Of a stretch of 64,000 nt of DNA, positions 1-8,764 are shown one piece after another. Every line of letters starts with the position of its first letter. The first letter of the stretch is position 1. Made by a program: the position numbers and the translations under genes. The stretch is from Nocardia vaccinii NBRC 15922 (lineage in GTDB: Bacteria > Actinomycetota > Actinomycetes > Mycobacteriales > Mycobacteriaceae): contig NZ_BDCC01000065.1 of assembly GCF_001613305.1 (NCBI RefSeq), positions 37,186 through 101,185 of the forward strand, given 5' to 3'. The notes under the pieces were generated by a model. It did not search any database. It saw only the letters and a program-made list of their open reading frames with translations, and had not been told where the DNA came from.

Positions 1-4
1 GCTG

Positions 5-496
5 TCAGCTGCCGTTGGCCTTCTTCAGATGCGCGATCTCGTTGCCCCACACCGACTGCGACCCGGCATCGCCGATGCGGTAGATCTGCACCACCGACGC
101 GGCGCCGACCACCACCGCGAGCACTGCCACCGCCGCCGTCACGATCGCGTGCGGTTTTGCCCCGCGCCGTTCGGCGACCTGCAGCACGGCCAGGACGATC
201 GCGACGACCAGAAGCGCGATGGAGAAGTACAGCATCGTGTCACCGCGATCGGCATGTTCGCGCAGGATCGGGTCAGGGTTCTTGCGCAGGTCGTACAACC
301 ATTCCCCGGCGTGAATGGTGATCGGAGTCAACACCATCGTGATCGCGGCCAGAATCAGCGTCAGCCACACCAGGTGCCCGCGCCGCGCCGCAGGCCACAC
401 CGCGCACACGATCTCGAGCACCGCGGTCAACGGCGCCAGCGCAACGACGAAATGTACGAACAGCGCGTGCGCCGGCAGGTTGTTGATGACGGTCAT
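5..496 (-). CDS. DUF2231-like four-helix membrane protein
   Basis: Predicted integral membrane protein of 163 residues. Four hydrophobic helices are visible: after the N-terminal LPAHALFVHF, around LVWLTLILAA, around YFSIALLVVA and near the C-terminus (VLAVVVGAAS). The early histidines in HALFVH and the small four-helix layout resemble the DUF2231 family, whose biochemical role is not established. The ATG at 496 is preferred over an upstream start at 592 because the extra 32 residues are arginine-rich and unlike a membrane protein start. The stop lies at the window edge, so downstream context is unseen. About 250 bp separate it from the P450 gene on the same strand, with no gene visible between. 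Confidence 0.75.
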   Translation of the reverse strand: MTVINNLPAHALFVHFVVALAPLTAVLEIVCAVWPAARRGHLVWLTLILAAITMVLTPITIHAGEWLYDLRKNPDPILREHADRGDTMLYFSIALLVVAIVLAVLQVAERRGAKPHAIVTAAVAVLAVVVGAASVVQIYRIGDAGSQSVWGNEIAHLKKANGS

Positions 497-744
497 GCGG
501 CTCCTCGACCAGTTCGCGGTGGCACCGCGGCGTCCGCCCTCGCGATCCGGCCGCCACAGCGACTCGAGCATAAAGGAACCCGCGCCCGCCACAGCGGAAG
601 TTCACCACGCCGTCATCCCACCGCCGGGCAGTGTTACGCCCACCCGGTGCCGGCACCCACGGGCGATCCGGGTGGGGGTGTCCACCGCGACCACCCCGTC
701 GCCGCCGGGCACACCGCGGAGGGGCGCAGTGGACATCACCGGTC

Positions 745-1971
745 TCACTCGGCCGTTTCCGTCCACGTGACCGGCAGTTCGTGAACGCCGTAGATGTTCA
801 TGTCGGTGCGCACTTTCACCTCCTCGGCGGGGATGGCCAGCCGGAGCGTCGGAAAGCGCCGCAGCAATCCGGCGAAGCCCGCCCGCATCTCGATGCGGGC
901 CAACTGCTGGCCGAGGCACAGGTGGACGCCGTGGCCGAAGGACAGGTGGCCGCGGGCCTTGCGGCGGATGTCCAGCGTGTCGGGGTTCTCGTAGCGCTGG
1001 GGGTCGTGGTTGGCGGCCAGCAGGGAAACGACGACGGTCGAGCCCTCGGGGATGGTCTCGCCGCAGAGTTCGATGTCCTCGGTGGCGTAGCGGTAGAAGA
1101 TGTCGGCGACGGAGAGGTAGCGCATGAGTTCCTCGACGGCATCGGGCATCAGGTCGGGCTCGGCGCGCAATTCCGCCGCCTGCCCGGGGTTCTCCAGGAG
1201 CGCGAAGGTACCCAGGCCCAGCATGTTCGCGGTGGTCTCGTGGCCCGCGAGCAGCAGCAGGAAGGAGATGCCGGTCAGTTCCTCGATGGTCAGGTCGTCC
1301 TGGCGGGCGAGGTCGGACAGGATGTCCTCGCCCGGTTCGGCGCGCTTGTGGGTCACCAGTTCGGCGAGGTAGGTGTTCAGTGCGATGTACGCCCCCATCT
1401 TCTCCTCGAGCGGCTGGTCCTTGACCATGAACTTGGCGAAGTCGGCCTGGAAGCTGTCCCGGTCGGCATAGGGAACGCCGAGCAGCTCACAGATCACCAG
1501 CGAAGGGACCGGCAGCGCGAACTCGGCCACCAGATCCACCGGTGGGGTCAGGCGGGTCATCCGGTCCAGCTGCCGTTCGGTGATCTCGATGATGTGCTCG
1601 TCGAGCTGCTTCATCCGTTTGACGGTGAAGGCGCCGATCAGCTTGCGGCGCAACCGAGTATGGTCCGGCGGGTCCATGGCGACGAACATGCCGGGAATCT
1701 GCGGGGACGGTTCGGTCGGAGTGGGCATGCCCGGAATCTCGTACGGCACATGCAGAACGCCGATGTCCAGGCGCGAGCTGAACCGGGTATCGGCCAGGAG
1801 CGCGCGAACCGCGTCGTAGCCGGTGACGAGCCAACCTTCGTGACCGTCGGGGAAGATCAGCGGGCTGACCGGACGGACGCCACGGAGTTCGGTGATCTCG
1901 CGGGGCGGGTCGAAGGGGCCGCGGTTGCGCTGCATGGGCAGGCCGTGCGGGATGGAAGCCGTTCGGCTCAT
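745..1971 (-). CDS. Cytochrome P450 monooxygenase
   Basis: Soluble bacterial cytochrome P450 of 408 residues, the usual length for the class. The I-helix oxygen-activation motif AGHETT, the K-helix ExxR (EELMR) and the heme-binding loop FGHGVHLCLG are all present; the proximal heme cysteine is at about residue 352. No reductase or ferredoxin domain is fused, so it would need external electron donors. The substrate cannot be read from sequence; the family is typically used in secondary metabolism or xenobiotic oxidation. It is preceded on the same strand by a DUF4097 gene (150 bp gap containing an inverted repeat). A SARP-type regulator is transcribed divergently from that pair, suggesting the P450 is its target. 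Confidence 0.95.
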   Translation of the reverse strand: MSRTASIPHGLPMQRNRGPFDPPREITELRGVRPVSPLIFPDGHEGWLVTGYDAVRALLADTRFSSRLDIGVLHVPYEIPGMPTPTEPSPQIPGMFVAMDPPDHTRLRRKLIGAFTVKRMKQLDEHIIEITERQLDRMTRLTPPVDLVAEFALPVPSLVICELLGVPYADRDSFQADFAKFMVKDQPLEEKMGAYIALNTYLAELVTHKRAEPGEDILSDLARQDDLTIEELTGISFLLLLAGHETTANMLGLGTFALLENPGQAAELRAEPDLMPDAVEELMRYLSVADIFYRYATEDIELCGETIPEGSTVVVSLLAANHDPQRYENPDTLDIRRKARGHLSFGHGVHLCLGQQLARIEMRAGFAGLLRRFPTLRLAIPAEEVKVRTDMNIYGVHELPVTWTETAE

Positions 1972-2003
1972 CGGAATTTCCTTTCATGGCGATCGTCCGC
2001 CGC

Positions 2004-2036
2004 CCTCTGGTCGTGCGGACACCGGACGACCAGAGG
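2004..2036. terminator. 11-bp inverted repeat between DUF4097 and P450 genes
   Basis: Perfect arms CCTCTGGTCGT (2004-2014) and ACGACCAGAGG (2026-2036) flank an 11-nt loop. It lies between the DUF4097 stop and the P450 start on the minus strand. It could partly terminate DUF4097 transcripts or act as an operator for the P450. There is no T-run, so the terminator reading is uncertain. Confidence 0.45.
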
Positions 2037-2121
2037 ACACGGGTGATCGGTCGAGGATGGTGAATGCCACAGCGATTGCGCGGGAACGAATTCCGGGCGA
2101 CCGCCTTCGCGATCGGTGGGA

Positions 2122-2766
2122 TTACGCGACGGTGGCGTGCCGGACGATGATGTTGCCGTACGAGTTGCGCGCATACACCTGCACGACGTCCTCGTCGTCC
2201 GCCGACCGGTCGACGGGCTGCATCATGTTCCGCACGCTGCCGTGCGGGGCGTTGGTTTCCACCCGCGCCGCGCTGCCCGGATGAATGCCCACCTCCAACT
2301 CGCCCATCAAGGTCTCCAGCCGCAGCACGCCGCGCGAGGCCTCGCCGATGCGGATATCACCCTTCGAGGTCTTCGCCGTCACCGAACCGTGGGTGCGCTC
2401 GACCGAGATGTCGCCGGCGGACATCTCCAGATCGCACTCACCGAATTCGCCGGAGCCCAGCAGCCGGCCCACCGCGGCGGACCCCTTCAGCCGGGAGCCG
2501 GTGGGCACCTCGATGGTCACCTCGATCGACGGGTTGCCGCCGAACGGAGCGTAGGTGCGCCAGTCCTTCGGCGTCGTCACGGTCAGGGTCCCGGCGACGA
2601 AATCGACCTGCGTCTGCTCGGCAGCGCGCACGTCGGCCTTCTTGGACGCATCGGCGGGCCGGATCTCGACGACGGTATCGGCACGGTCCGAGGCGATCAC
2701 GGAAACGGTGCCGGACAGCACCTCGACGGTGACGGCGATCGGTTCCGGTGTCTGGAATGTGGTCAT
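2122..2766 (-). CDS. DUF4097-family beta-helix-like protein
   Basis: Protein of 214 residues with alternating short beta-strand pattern and repeated VxVxT/DIxI elements (for example TVSVIAS, TLTVTT, GDISVER, GDIRIGE), characteristic of DUF4097 proteins that fold as a right-handed beta structure. The family has no known catalytic role. No signal peptide or membrane helix is visible, so it is probably cytoplasmic. The start MTTFQTPEP at 2766 has a conventional length. It sits upstream of the P450 on the same strand, and its promoter region is shared with the divergent SARP regulator. Assignment to the family is fairly secure; the physiological role is unknown. Confidence 0.8.
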   Translation of the reverse strand: MTTFQTPEPIAVTVEVLSGTVSVIASDRADTVVEIRPADASKKADVRAAEQTQVDFVAGTLTVTTPKDWRTYAPFGGNPSIEVTIEVPTGSRLKGSAAVGRLLGSGEFGECDLEMSAGDISVERTHGSVTAKTSKGDIRIGEASRGVLRLETLMGELEVGIHPGSAARVETNAPHGSVRNMMQPVDRSADDEDVVQVYARNSYGNIIVRHATVA

Positions 2767-2823
2767 GGCTGGACTCTTTCTGTGCTTGCCGTGCTGTTGA
2801 CGTGATTACTGTCGCGAGCCGCG

Positions 2824-2853
2824 CTGATACCGGCCTGACACCGATCTGACACC
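2824..2853. promoter_or_regulatory. Candidate SARP box: three direct repeats at 11-bp spacing
   Basis: CTGATACC at 2824, CTGACACC at 2835 and CTGACACC at 2846 repeat at exactly 11 bp, about one helical turn. SARP-family regulators are known to bind heptamer-like direct repeats with this periodicity. The site lies in the divergent region, 58 bp from the DUF4097 start and about 82 bp from the likely GTG start of the SARP gene, so it could govern one or both directions. Confidence 0.55.
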
Positions 2854-2934
2854 GCCGCTGACGACGACCAGGCCGCCATCCGATCGAACGTCATCCGTGG
2901 GCGGGCAGTGCGCGGCCCACGGCAGAATGATTCG

Positions 2935-5900
2935 GTGCAGATCGGAATACTTGGACCGCTCGAGATCCGAACAGAGGACGGCGGATCGATCGAGGTGCCG
3001 GGTACCCGGTTGCGGGCGCTGTTGACCGCCCTCGCGCTCGAACCCGGCCGTGCGGTCGCGAAAGCGTCTCTGGTCGACTGGATTTGGGGTGAACAGCCCC
3101 CTTCCGACGCGGCAAACGCCTTGCAGGCATTGGTTTCCCGGCTGCGGCGGGTGCTTCCGGACGGCGCGCTCGACGCGCAGGCCGGTGGATACCGGCTTGC
3201 CGTGGAACCCGGCACCGTCGATGCCGTGCGGTTCGAACAGCTTCTCGACCGGGCCCGCGGCGGTGACGACACACACCGGGCCCAGGTCCTGCGCGACGCC
3301 CTCGGGCTGTGGCGTGGCCCGCTGATGCAGGACATCGGTTCGCAGGACAGCGAGGCCCGCAACGCAGCGATCACCCGGCTCGAGGGGCTGCACCTGGCCG
3401 CCATGGAGGATCGCTACGAGGCGGAGATCGTCCTCGGCCGCGGTCCGGAGCTGATCATCGAACTGACCGAGGTGGTGGCCCGGAACCCGGTGCGGGAACG
3501 GCTCGTCGCCGCGTTGATGCGGGCGTTGGGCGGCGCGGGTCGCGCCCCCGAGGCGCTGATGGTGTACCAGCGTGCGCGGGAGGCGCTGGCCGACACGCTG
3601 GGCGTGGATCCCTCGCCGGAGCTGTCCGCACTGCACGTCGCGCTATTGCGCGGCGAAGCAGGAGCGCGGGAGAACGACCGGAAGACGAATCTGCGGGCCG
3701 AGTTGACCAGCTTCGTCGGCAAACACGCCGCCATCGCCGTGGTGCGTGAACTCCTCGCGAAACACCGGCTCACGACGCTGACCGGGCCCGGTGGGTCGGG
3801 GAAGACCCGGTTGGCCCTGGAGACCGCGCGAACCCTCCTGGACGATTTACCGGACGGGGCCTGGCTGGTGGAGCTCGCGCCGATCGGAGCCGGCGGCGAC
3901 ACGGCGGGCGAGCCCGGAGGCCAGGAAGCGTCGAAAAGTGTTGCGCAGGCCGCGCTCTCGGCGTTCCGGCTGCGCGACGCGCTGCTCGGCGCCGCGCCGA
4001 ACGCCGAACCGATCGAGCGGCTCGTCGCCGCGCTCCGCGAGCGCGAAACGCTGTTGATCCTGGACAACTGCGAGCATGTGATCGAAGCCGCGGCGACGTT
4101 CGCCCACCGGATGCTCGGAGAGTGCCGAGGGCTGCGGATCCTCGCGACGAGCCGGGAACCGCTCGGCATCACGGGTGAAGCGCTGTGGCGAGTCGAGCCA
4201 TTGGCGTCGCCGGCGGCGAACGCGGACCCCGGCGAGATCGAGTCCGCCGCGGCCGTGCAGCTGCTGCGGGATCGGGCCGGAGCGGTGCGCAAGGACCTCC
4301 CGACCGACGCCCGCGCCCTGGCGACCATGGCACGCATCTGCCGGGCGCTGGACGGGATACCGCTGGCGATCGAACTGGCCGCGGCCAGATTGCGCACCAT
4401 ATCCCTCGACCAGCTCGCCGACCGCCTGGACGATCGCTTCCGCCTGCTGACCGGAGGCAGCCGCACCGCGCTACCGCAGCATCGCACGCTGCGCGCGGTC
4501 GTCGACTGGAGCTGGGAGCTGCTCACCGACGCGGAACGGACGGTCCTGCGCAGGCTTTCGGTATTCGCCGATAGCGCGAGTCTCGAAGCGGCAGAACAGG
4601 TTTGCTCCGACGCAGGGGGCGGCCCCGAAGGGTGGGATTCCGCGCGGGCCACCGGGGTCCGGGCTGGCGCGGCGGTCGAGCAGGGGGAGGTCTTCGACCT
4701 GCTGACCGCGCTGACCGACAAGTCGCTGGTGCTCATCGCGCAGGACGACGGCCCGCGCTATCGAATGCTCGGCACGATCAAACAGTACGCCGCGGATCGG
4801 CTGGCGGACGCGGGGGAAGCGGAATCGGCTCGCCGAGCGCATCTTTCGTACTTCACCGGGCTGGCCGCGACCGCGGAACCGCTGTTGCGCCGCGCCGAGC
4901 AGCTGGAGTGGCTCGCCACGCTCGACATCGAGCACGACAACATCGTCACCACGATGCGTGGCGCGCTCACGGCCGGCGACGGTGCCGGCGCGCTGCGGCT
5001 CGCGGCGGCCGCGGGCTGGTACTGGTGGCTCAGCGGACACAAGACCGAGGGCCTGGAACTGGTCACCGCGGCCGCCGAATCGGGCGGTGAGGTGGACGAT
5101 CAGACCCGGGCCATGGTGTACGGCCTGGTCGTGCACTTCCTCAGCTCCGGGCCGAACGACCAGTACCGGGTGGAGGAATGGGTCCACAAGGCGTACCGGT
5201 TCAGCGAGCACAGCCGGGTCCGCTACCCGCTGCTGGGTTTCGTCGCCGCACTCGAACGCATGTTGCAGGGACCGGAGGCGCTGCCGACCGCATTCGAGCC
5301 GTTGCTCACCGATGACGACCCCTGGGTACGTGCGCTGGCCCGGCTGCAGATGGGCAAGATGCGGATCGTGCTCGGCCGGGCCGGACGGGATGCGGACGCC
5401 TACCTCGAGACGGCGCTCACCGAGTTCCGGGCCCTCGGCGAGCGCTGGGGAATTTCGTTCGCGCTGCGCGAGCTCGCGGACCGAGTCGCCATGCGCGGCG
5501 AATTCGCCTCTGCCTGTGAACTTTTCGACCAGGCGACCGCCGTCGTCGTGGAGGTCGGCGCGATCGAGGACGCCGTCATGATGCGGGCTCGGCAGGCTCA
5601 GTTGTACCGGCTGCTGGGTGATGCGCGGGCGAGCGCGGTCGCGATGGCCGAAGCTCAGCGGTACGCGGATCAGGCCGCTTGGCCGAACGCCACGGCCGAA
5701 CTGGCACTGGCGAAGGCGGAGCTGGCCCGGTGGAGCGGCGACACCGAGCAGGCATACCGGCAGATCGACGTCGCGACAGCCGAACTGGGCAGTGACGCGG
5801 AACAGCCGAACATCGGCGCCGTGGTACACGGCCTGCTCGGCTACCTCGCGGAGGGTGTGGACGAAGCCCGCGAACATCACTCCGCCGCCTTCCGGGCGGC

Positions 5901-6168
5901 GGCCGAGACCGGGCAGGCCCCCCTGATCGCCAAGGTGCTCGTCGGTATCGCGGACCTGGCGCTGCGTGCGGATCACCCCGAGCAGGCCGCGCGGCTACTC
6001 GCGGCCGGCGCGGCCGTGCGCGGGCTGGCCGACCGTTCTCATCCGGACGAGGCCCGCATCGAGCAGACAACCCGAAATCGCCTCGGTGACAGGGGTTTCA
6101 CCGAGGCAGCCGAGCAGGGTGCACAGGCCGGCTGGCACGAGCTCGCCGAGGTCACGCTCGCCGGTTGA
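2935..6168 (+). CDS. SARP/AfsR-type transcriptional regulator with BTAD, NTPase and TPR-like regions
   Basis: Large regulator of about 1077 residues. The N-terminus (roughly 1-95) is an OmpR/PhoB-type winged helix beginning with QIGILGPLE, followed by a bacterial transcriptional activation domain (about 100-245). A STAND/NB-ARC-like NTPase follows, with Walker A GPGGSGKTR near residue 283, Walker B LLILDNCEH near 373 and GIPLAIELAAARL. The C-terminal half is helical and repeat-rich, as in TPR sensor regions. No C-terminal LuxR domain is seen. The GTG at 2935 is preferred because the fold starts right after it; a GTG at 2908 is also in frame. It is divergent from the DUF4097-P450 pair, the probable target, and may autoregulate through the repeats at 2824-2853. 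Confidence 0.92.
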   Translation: MQIGILGPLEIRTEDGGSIEVPGTRLRALLTALALEPGRAVAKASLVDWIWGEQPPSDAANALQALVSRLRRVLPDGALDAQAGGYRLAVEPGTVDAVRFEQLLDRARGGDDTHRAQVLRDALGLWRGPLMQDIGSQDSEARNAAITRLEGLHLAAMEDRYEAEIVLGRGPELIIELTEVVARNPVRERLVAALMRALGGAGRAPEALMVYQRAREALADTLGVDPSPELSALHVALLRGEAGARENDRKTNLRAELTSFVGKHAAIAVVRELLAKHRLTTLTGPGGSGKTRLALETARTLLDDLPDGAWLVELAPIGAGGDTAGEPGGQEASKSVAQAALSAFRLRDALLGAAPNAEPIERLVAALRERETLLILDNCEHVIEAAATFAHRMLGECRGLRILATSREPLGITGEALWRVEPLASPAANADPGEIESAAAVQLLRDRAGAVRKDLPTDARALATMARICRALDGIPLAIELAAARLRTISLDQLADRLDDRFRLLTGGSRTALPQHRTLRAVVDWSWELLTDAERTVLRRLSVFADSASLEAAEQVCSDAGGGPEGWDSARATGVRAGAAVEQGEVFDLLTALTDKSLVLIAQDDGPRYRMLGTIKQYAADRLADAGEAESARRAHLSYFTGLAATAEPLLRRAEQLEWLATLDIEHDNIVTTMRGALTAGDGAGALRLAAAAGWYWWLSGHKTEGLELVTAAAESGGEVDDQTRAMVYGLVVHFLSSGPNDQYRVEEWVHKAYRFSEHSRVRYPLLGFVAALERMLQGPEALPTAFEPLLTDDDPWVRALARLQMGKMRIVLGRAGRDADAYLETALTEFRALGERWGISFALRELADRVAMRGEFASACELFDQATAVVVEVGAIEDAVMMRARQAQLYRLLGDARASAVAMAEAQRYADQAAWPNATAELALAKAELARWSGDTEQAYRQIDVATAELGSDAEQPNIGAVVHGLLGYLAEGVDEAREHHSAAFRAAAETGQAPLIAKVLVGIADLALRADHPEQAARLLAAGAAVRGLADRSHPDEARIEQTTRNRLGDRGFTEAAEQGAQAGWHELAEVTLAG

Positions 6169-6210
6169 ACGCCGACATCGAACGCGTCGATCCGACCACC
6201 CGTACGCCGC

Positions 6211-6462
6211 TCACAAATGCACCAGGATGCGGCCCGCATTCCGCGGGTCCGACTCGACCTTCCGGTAGAGCTTGCGCATGTGCGGCTGCCGGAGTAGGGC
6301 CAGTACTCGCTTCTTCAGCGTGCCCGCACCCTTTCCCGGGATGATCTCGACCAGTGTGGCGTTCTGCCCGGCAGCCCGAAAGATCGCCGCGCGCACCGCG
6401 TTGTCGATATCGCGATCGTTGCGGAAGATCGGATGCAGATCGACGGTCACCACGTTGGACAT
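6211..6462 (-). CDS. Small Smr-domain protein
   Basis: Protein of 83 residues with the hallmark Smr-domain core EIIPGKGAGTLKKRV, matching the conserved HGxG-like loop that defines small MutS-related nuclease or nucleic-acid-binding domains. Here His is replaced by Pro-Gly (PGKGAG). The N-terminal VDLHPIF gives the LDLH-like motif also expected in the family. It consists of the domain alone, without MutS parts. The ATG at 6462 has a good AGGAG at 6469-6473. Four 15-bp repeats lie just upstream in the 5' region. It is convergent with the SARP gene. Function (RNA or DNA cleavage) is inferred from the family only. Confidence 0.8.
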   Translation of the reverse strand: MSNVVTVDLHPIFRNDRDIDNAVRAAIFRAAGQNATLVEIIPGKGAGTLKKRVLALLRQPHMRKLYRKVESDPRNAGRILVHL

Positions 6463-6477
6463 GCTCACTCCTGGGTC

Positions 6478-6537
6478 GACAAGGCATTGCCAGACAGGGC
6501 GTTGCCCGACAAGGCTCTGCCCGACAAGGCGTTGCCA
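6478..6537. repeat. Four tandem 15-bp repeats upstream of the Smr gene
   Basis: Four contiguous 15-bp units of the form GACAAGGCNNTGCCN occupy 6478-6492, 6493-6507, 6508-6522 and 6523-6537, with small differences between units. They end a few bases before the ribosome-binding site of the Smr gene, so they fall in its promoter or leader. The sequence resembles the GC-rich repeats near 57.6 kb. Confidence 0.85.
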
Positions 6538-6564
6538 CTGGCCATCGGTGCGGAAGCACCCTTG

Positions 6565-6600
6565 TTATATGCCACCAATCAGCGTTATATTACATAAAAC
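6565..6600. promoter_or_regulatory. AT-rich divergent promoter region
   Basis: An unusually AT-rich patch in this GC-rich DNA contains GTTATAT twice (around 6563 and 6583) and a TATATT element. It lies between the minus-strand Smr gene and the plus-strand small ORF at 6633, so it is the likely promoter for one or both. Confidence 0.4.
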
Positions 6601-6632
6601 AGCGGCACGGTTTGCAGGGTAGGAGGGCCGCC

Positions 6633-6752
6633 ATGGTCGTCGTTCACATCCTGCCGCCTCGCCCGATCCTGCTGTGGATCGCCACAGATGAGCTCGAATC
6701 CATTGCGCACCTGCGCAATTCGGTATCGAGAGTCCGAGTGCGAGTCGAATGA
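6633..6752 (+). CDS. Small ORF (39 residues) with strong ribosome-binding site
   Basis: Short reading frame starting MVVVHILPPRP, with a strong AGGAGGG at 6621-6627 placed about five bases before the ATG. Third codon positions are mostly G or C. The first half is hydrophobic (VVVHILPP, ILLWIA), the second half arginine and valine rich. It lies in the AT-rich promoter's plus-strand path and is followed 19 bp later by another small gene, suggesting a two-gene transcript. No family is recognised. The ribosome-binding site is the main evidence that it is translated. Confidence 0.5.
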   Translation: MVVVHILPPRPILLWIATDELESIAHLRNSVSRVRVRVE

Positions 6753-6771
6753 GTTCGGAAGGATTTCGGTC

Positions 6772-7101
6772 ATGGGCGTGTGGAGTACAGGGTCCGTGGT
6801 GCTGATCGCGCTTGCCGGTTGCGGCTTCCTGCTGGCCGGTCTGATGCCGCTGCTGCCGGTGTGGTGGCCGGCCATTTCGGGACATCAGGCCGCGCCCGCC
6901 CGCCGTGGCCGGGAGACGGCGATCCGATTGCCGGGCCGGTCGTGTTCGACGCCCGAGCGGATGCTGACGGTCGCCGAGGCGCACCGCACGATGCAGACGC
7001 ATCGCGAGCATTCCTGCGGACGCAAACGCGCCGCATTCGAAACCCTCATCGCCGCGGGGCATATCGCCCCGGATTCCTCGCGGCCCAACGAGCGTCGATA
7101 G
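6772..7101 (+). CDS. Small conserved membrane-anchored protein
   Basis: Protein of 109 residues. One N-terminal hydrophobic helix (VVLIALAGCGFLLAGLMPLL) is followed by a cytoplasmic-looking segment with the pattern AHRTMQTHREH, CGRKRAAFETLIAAGHI and PDSSR. Similar short proteins with a Cys-Lys-Arg-rich tail are familiar from actinomycetes but have no assigned function. The start at 6772 has GGAAGGA about eight bases upstream; an upstream in-frame ATG at 6688 would add a non-hydrophobic stretch and lacks a site. It is the second gene after the 39-residue ORF. Confidence 0.6.
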   Translation: MGVWSTGSVVLIALAGCGFLLAGLMPLLPVWWPAISGHQAAPARRGRETAIRLPGRSCSTPERMLTVAEAHRTMQTHREHSCGRKRAAFETLIAAGHIAPDSSRPNERR

Positions 7102-7222
7102 CACACGCGCCGAGCCGGGCATCCGGCTCACCGAGTGTTCTCCGGCCCGGAACGAGCACCGCGGCCGATCCGACCGAAACCGTCGCGCCCGCCGGACCCG
7201 GCGTGGCCGAGGAATCCTCGCG

Positions 7223-8764
7223 TCACACCTCGGGCTGGTACAGCTGTGTCGGCGCAGTCCGTCCGCGCAGTACCACGGCGTCGGCCGCATTCCAGGATTG
7301 TTCGCGGATGCCCGACGCCGCCGCGACTGCGCGCTCGGACGCGAGCGGGAGCCGGGTATCGCGCTTCGCGAGTTCGGACAGGCGCGCCGACTCGTTGACC
7401 GGATCGCCGATCACGGTGTACTCGTAGCGGTCCTCGGCGCCGATATTGCCGGCGACGACCTCGCCGTAAGAGACGCCCACACCGGCGTCGATGCCGAGGT
7501 CCGCCGCGGCGAGCTCGCGCGCGATCTCCGCGGCGGCGTCCAACGCCGCGCCCGCCGGGTCCGGGTGCGGGGTGGGCGCACCGAAGACGGCGAGTGCGGC
7601 GTCACCCTCGAACTTGTTGATCAGCCCGTCGCGGCGGTTCACCGCGGCGACGACCACGCCGAAGAATCGGTTGAGCGTCTCGACCACCTCATGTGGCGGG
7701 AGCCGGGTCGCCAATGCGGTCGAGCCGACCACGTCCACGAAAAGTACTCCCACATCACGGGTTTCGCCGCCCAGCCGGACACCTCGGTCCAGCGCAGCGC
7801 GCACGACGTCCGGCCCGACGTGCCGCCCGAAAAGGTCACGCAGTCGCTCTCTTTCGGTGAGTCCGTCGACCATCGCGTTGAAACCCGCTTGCAGTTCACC
7901 CATTTCGGTGCCGTCGTAGACGACGATCGTCTCCGTGCGGCCGTCCCGGCGGACGTTCTCCATCCCGTGAATCACCGATCGCAGCGGGGCGCCGATTCGG
8001 TCGGTCCCCAGATAGGTCAGCAGCAGCCCGGTGCAGAAGGACATCACCCCGATGATGCCGACGGACAGCAGCAGATCCCGCTTCGTCGTCCGGTCGTCGG
8101 CGGCACCGAACGCGACGACCAGCACGACACCGGCCGCGGGCACCCCGGACCCGAGCAGCCAGGTCACCAGGGCGCGCACGGTCAGGTCCCGGCGACGCAT
8201 ATCCGGGTGCGCGGCCAGGGCCAACGCCGCGTACGGGCGCATCGCGAATTCGGTGAAAAGGTAGGAGGCCGCGCATACGACCGCCGCGCTGAACAGCGAT
8301 ATCAGCAACGACTTGGGAATCAGCTCCGGATCGCGTATCCCGTACAGAGTGGTCACCAACACCGTGCCGACGATCCACAGGATCGCCTGCATTGCCGCCA
8401 GTACCCATGGCGCCCGAAACGCCGAACGCGCTTGCCGCCGAGTCGGGGCCGGTTCGGTGTCCGAGGCCCAGCGAAGCATCCGCACCACCACCGCGGTGCC
8501 CAGCGCGGCGCCCACGACGAAGGCGGCCACCACGTAGATCGGCAGGTATACGAAGACGATGTCGCGGACCTCGGCGGCGAAGACGTCCGGATAGGGAATC
8601 CCGACGGTGGCGAGCAGAATCACCACGGCCACACCGACCGCGTTGGCCGCGAGCACCCACAGGGTGAGCAGCAACTGAACTCGGCCCCGGCGCCGCTCCG
8701 GGGAGTCTCGGCGCGAACCGAGCAGGACCGACCCGTATTCGGTTGTGCTGTGCGACATATTCAT
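7223..8764 (-). CDS. Membrane class III adenylate cyclase with HAMP domain
   Basis: Protein of 513 residues that should convert ATP to cyclic AMP. About six membrane helices occupy residues 30-255, followed by a HAMP-like linker (about 255-305) and the class III cyclase domain (about 335-500). Metal-binding aspartates are D344 (FVDVVGS) and D388 (FEGDAA); the adenine-specifying pair K384 and D454 and the transition-state residues N457 and R461 (NESAR) are all present, so activity is predicted. The layout matches the mycobacterial Rv1318c-Rv1320c type. Two ATGs (8764, 8758) are possible starts. The gene stands alone; its signal is unknown. Confidence 0.93.
   Translation of the reverse strand: MNMSHSTTEYGSVLLGSRRDSPERRRGRVQLLLTLWVLAANAVGVAVVILLATVGIPYPDVFAAEVRDIVFVYLPIYVVAAFVVGAALGTAVVVRMLRWASDTEPAPTRRQARSAFRAPWVLAAMQAILWIVGTVLVTTLYGIRDPELIPKSLLISLFSAAVVCAASYLFTEFAMRPYAALALAAHPDMRRRDLTVRALVTWLLGSGVPAAGVVLVVAFGAADDRTTKRDLLLSVGIIGVMSFCTGLLLTYLGTDRIGAPLRSVIHGMENVRRDGRTETIVVYDGTEMGELQAGFNAMVDGLTERERLRDLFGRHVGPDVVRAALDRGVRLGGETRDVGVLFVDVVGSTALATRLPPHEVVETLNRFFGVVVAAVNRRDGLINKFEGDAALAVFGAPTPHPDPAGAALDAAAEIARELAAADLGIDAGVGVSYGEVVAGNIGAEDRYEYTVIGDPVNESARLSELAKRDTRLPLASERAVAAASGIREQSWNAADAVVLRGRTAPTQLYQPEV

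Noticed and set aside
6152..6559. Minus-strand frame rich in PCRA repeats over the Smr gene
   Set aside because: It only reflects the 15-bp DNA repeat; the Smr domain is in another frame with a proper start.
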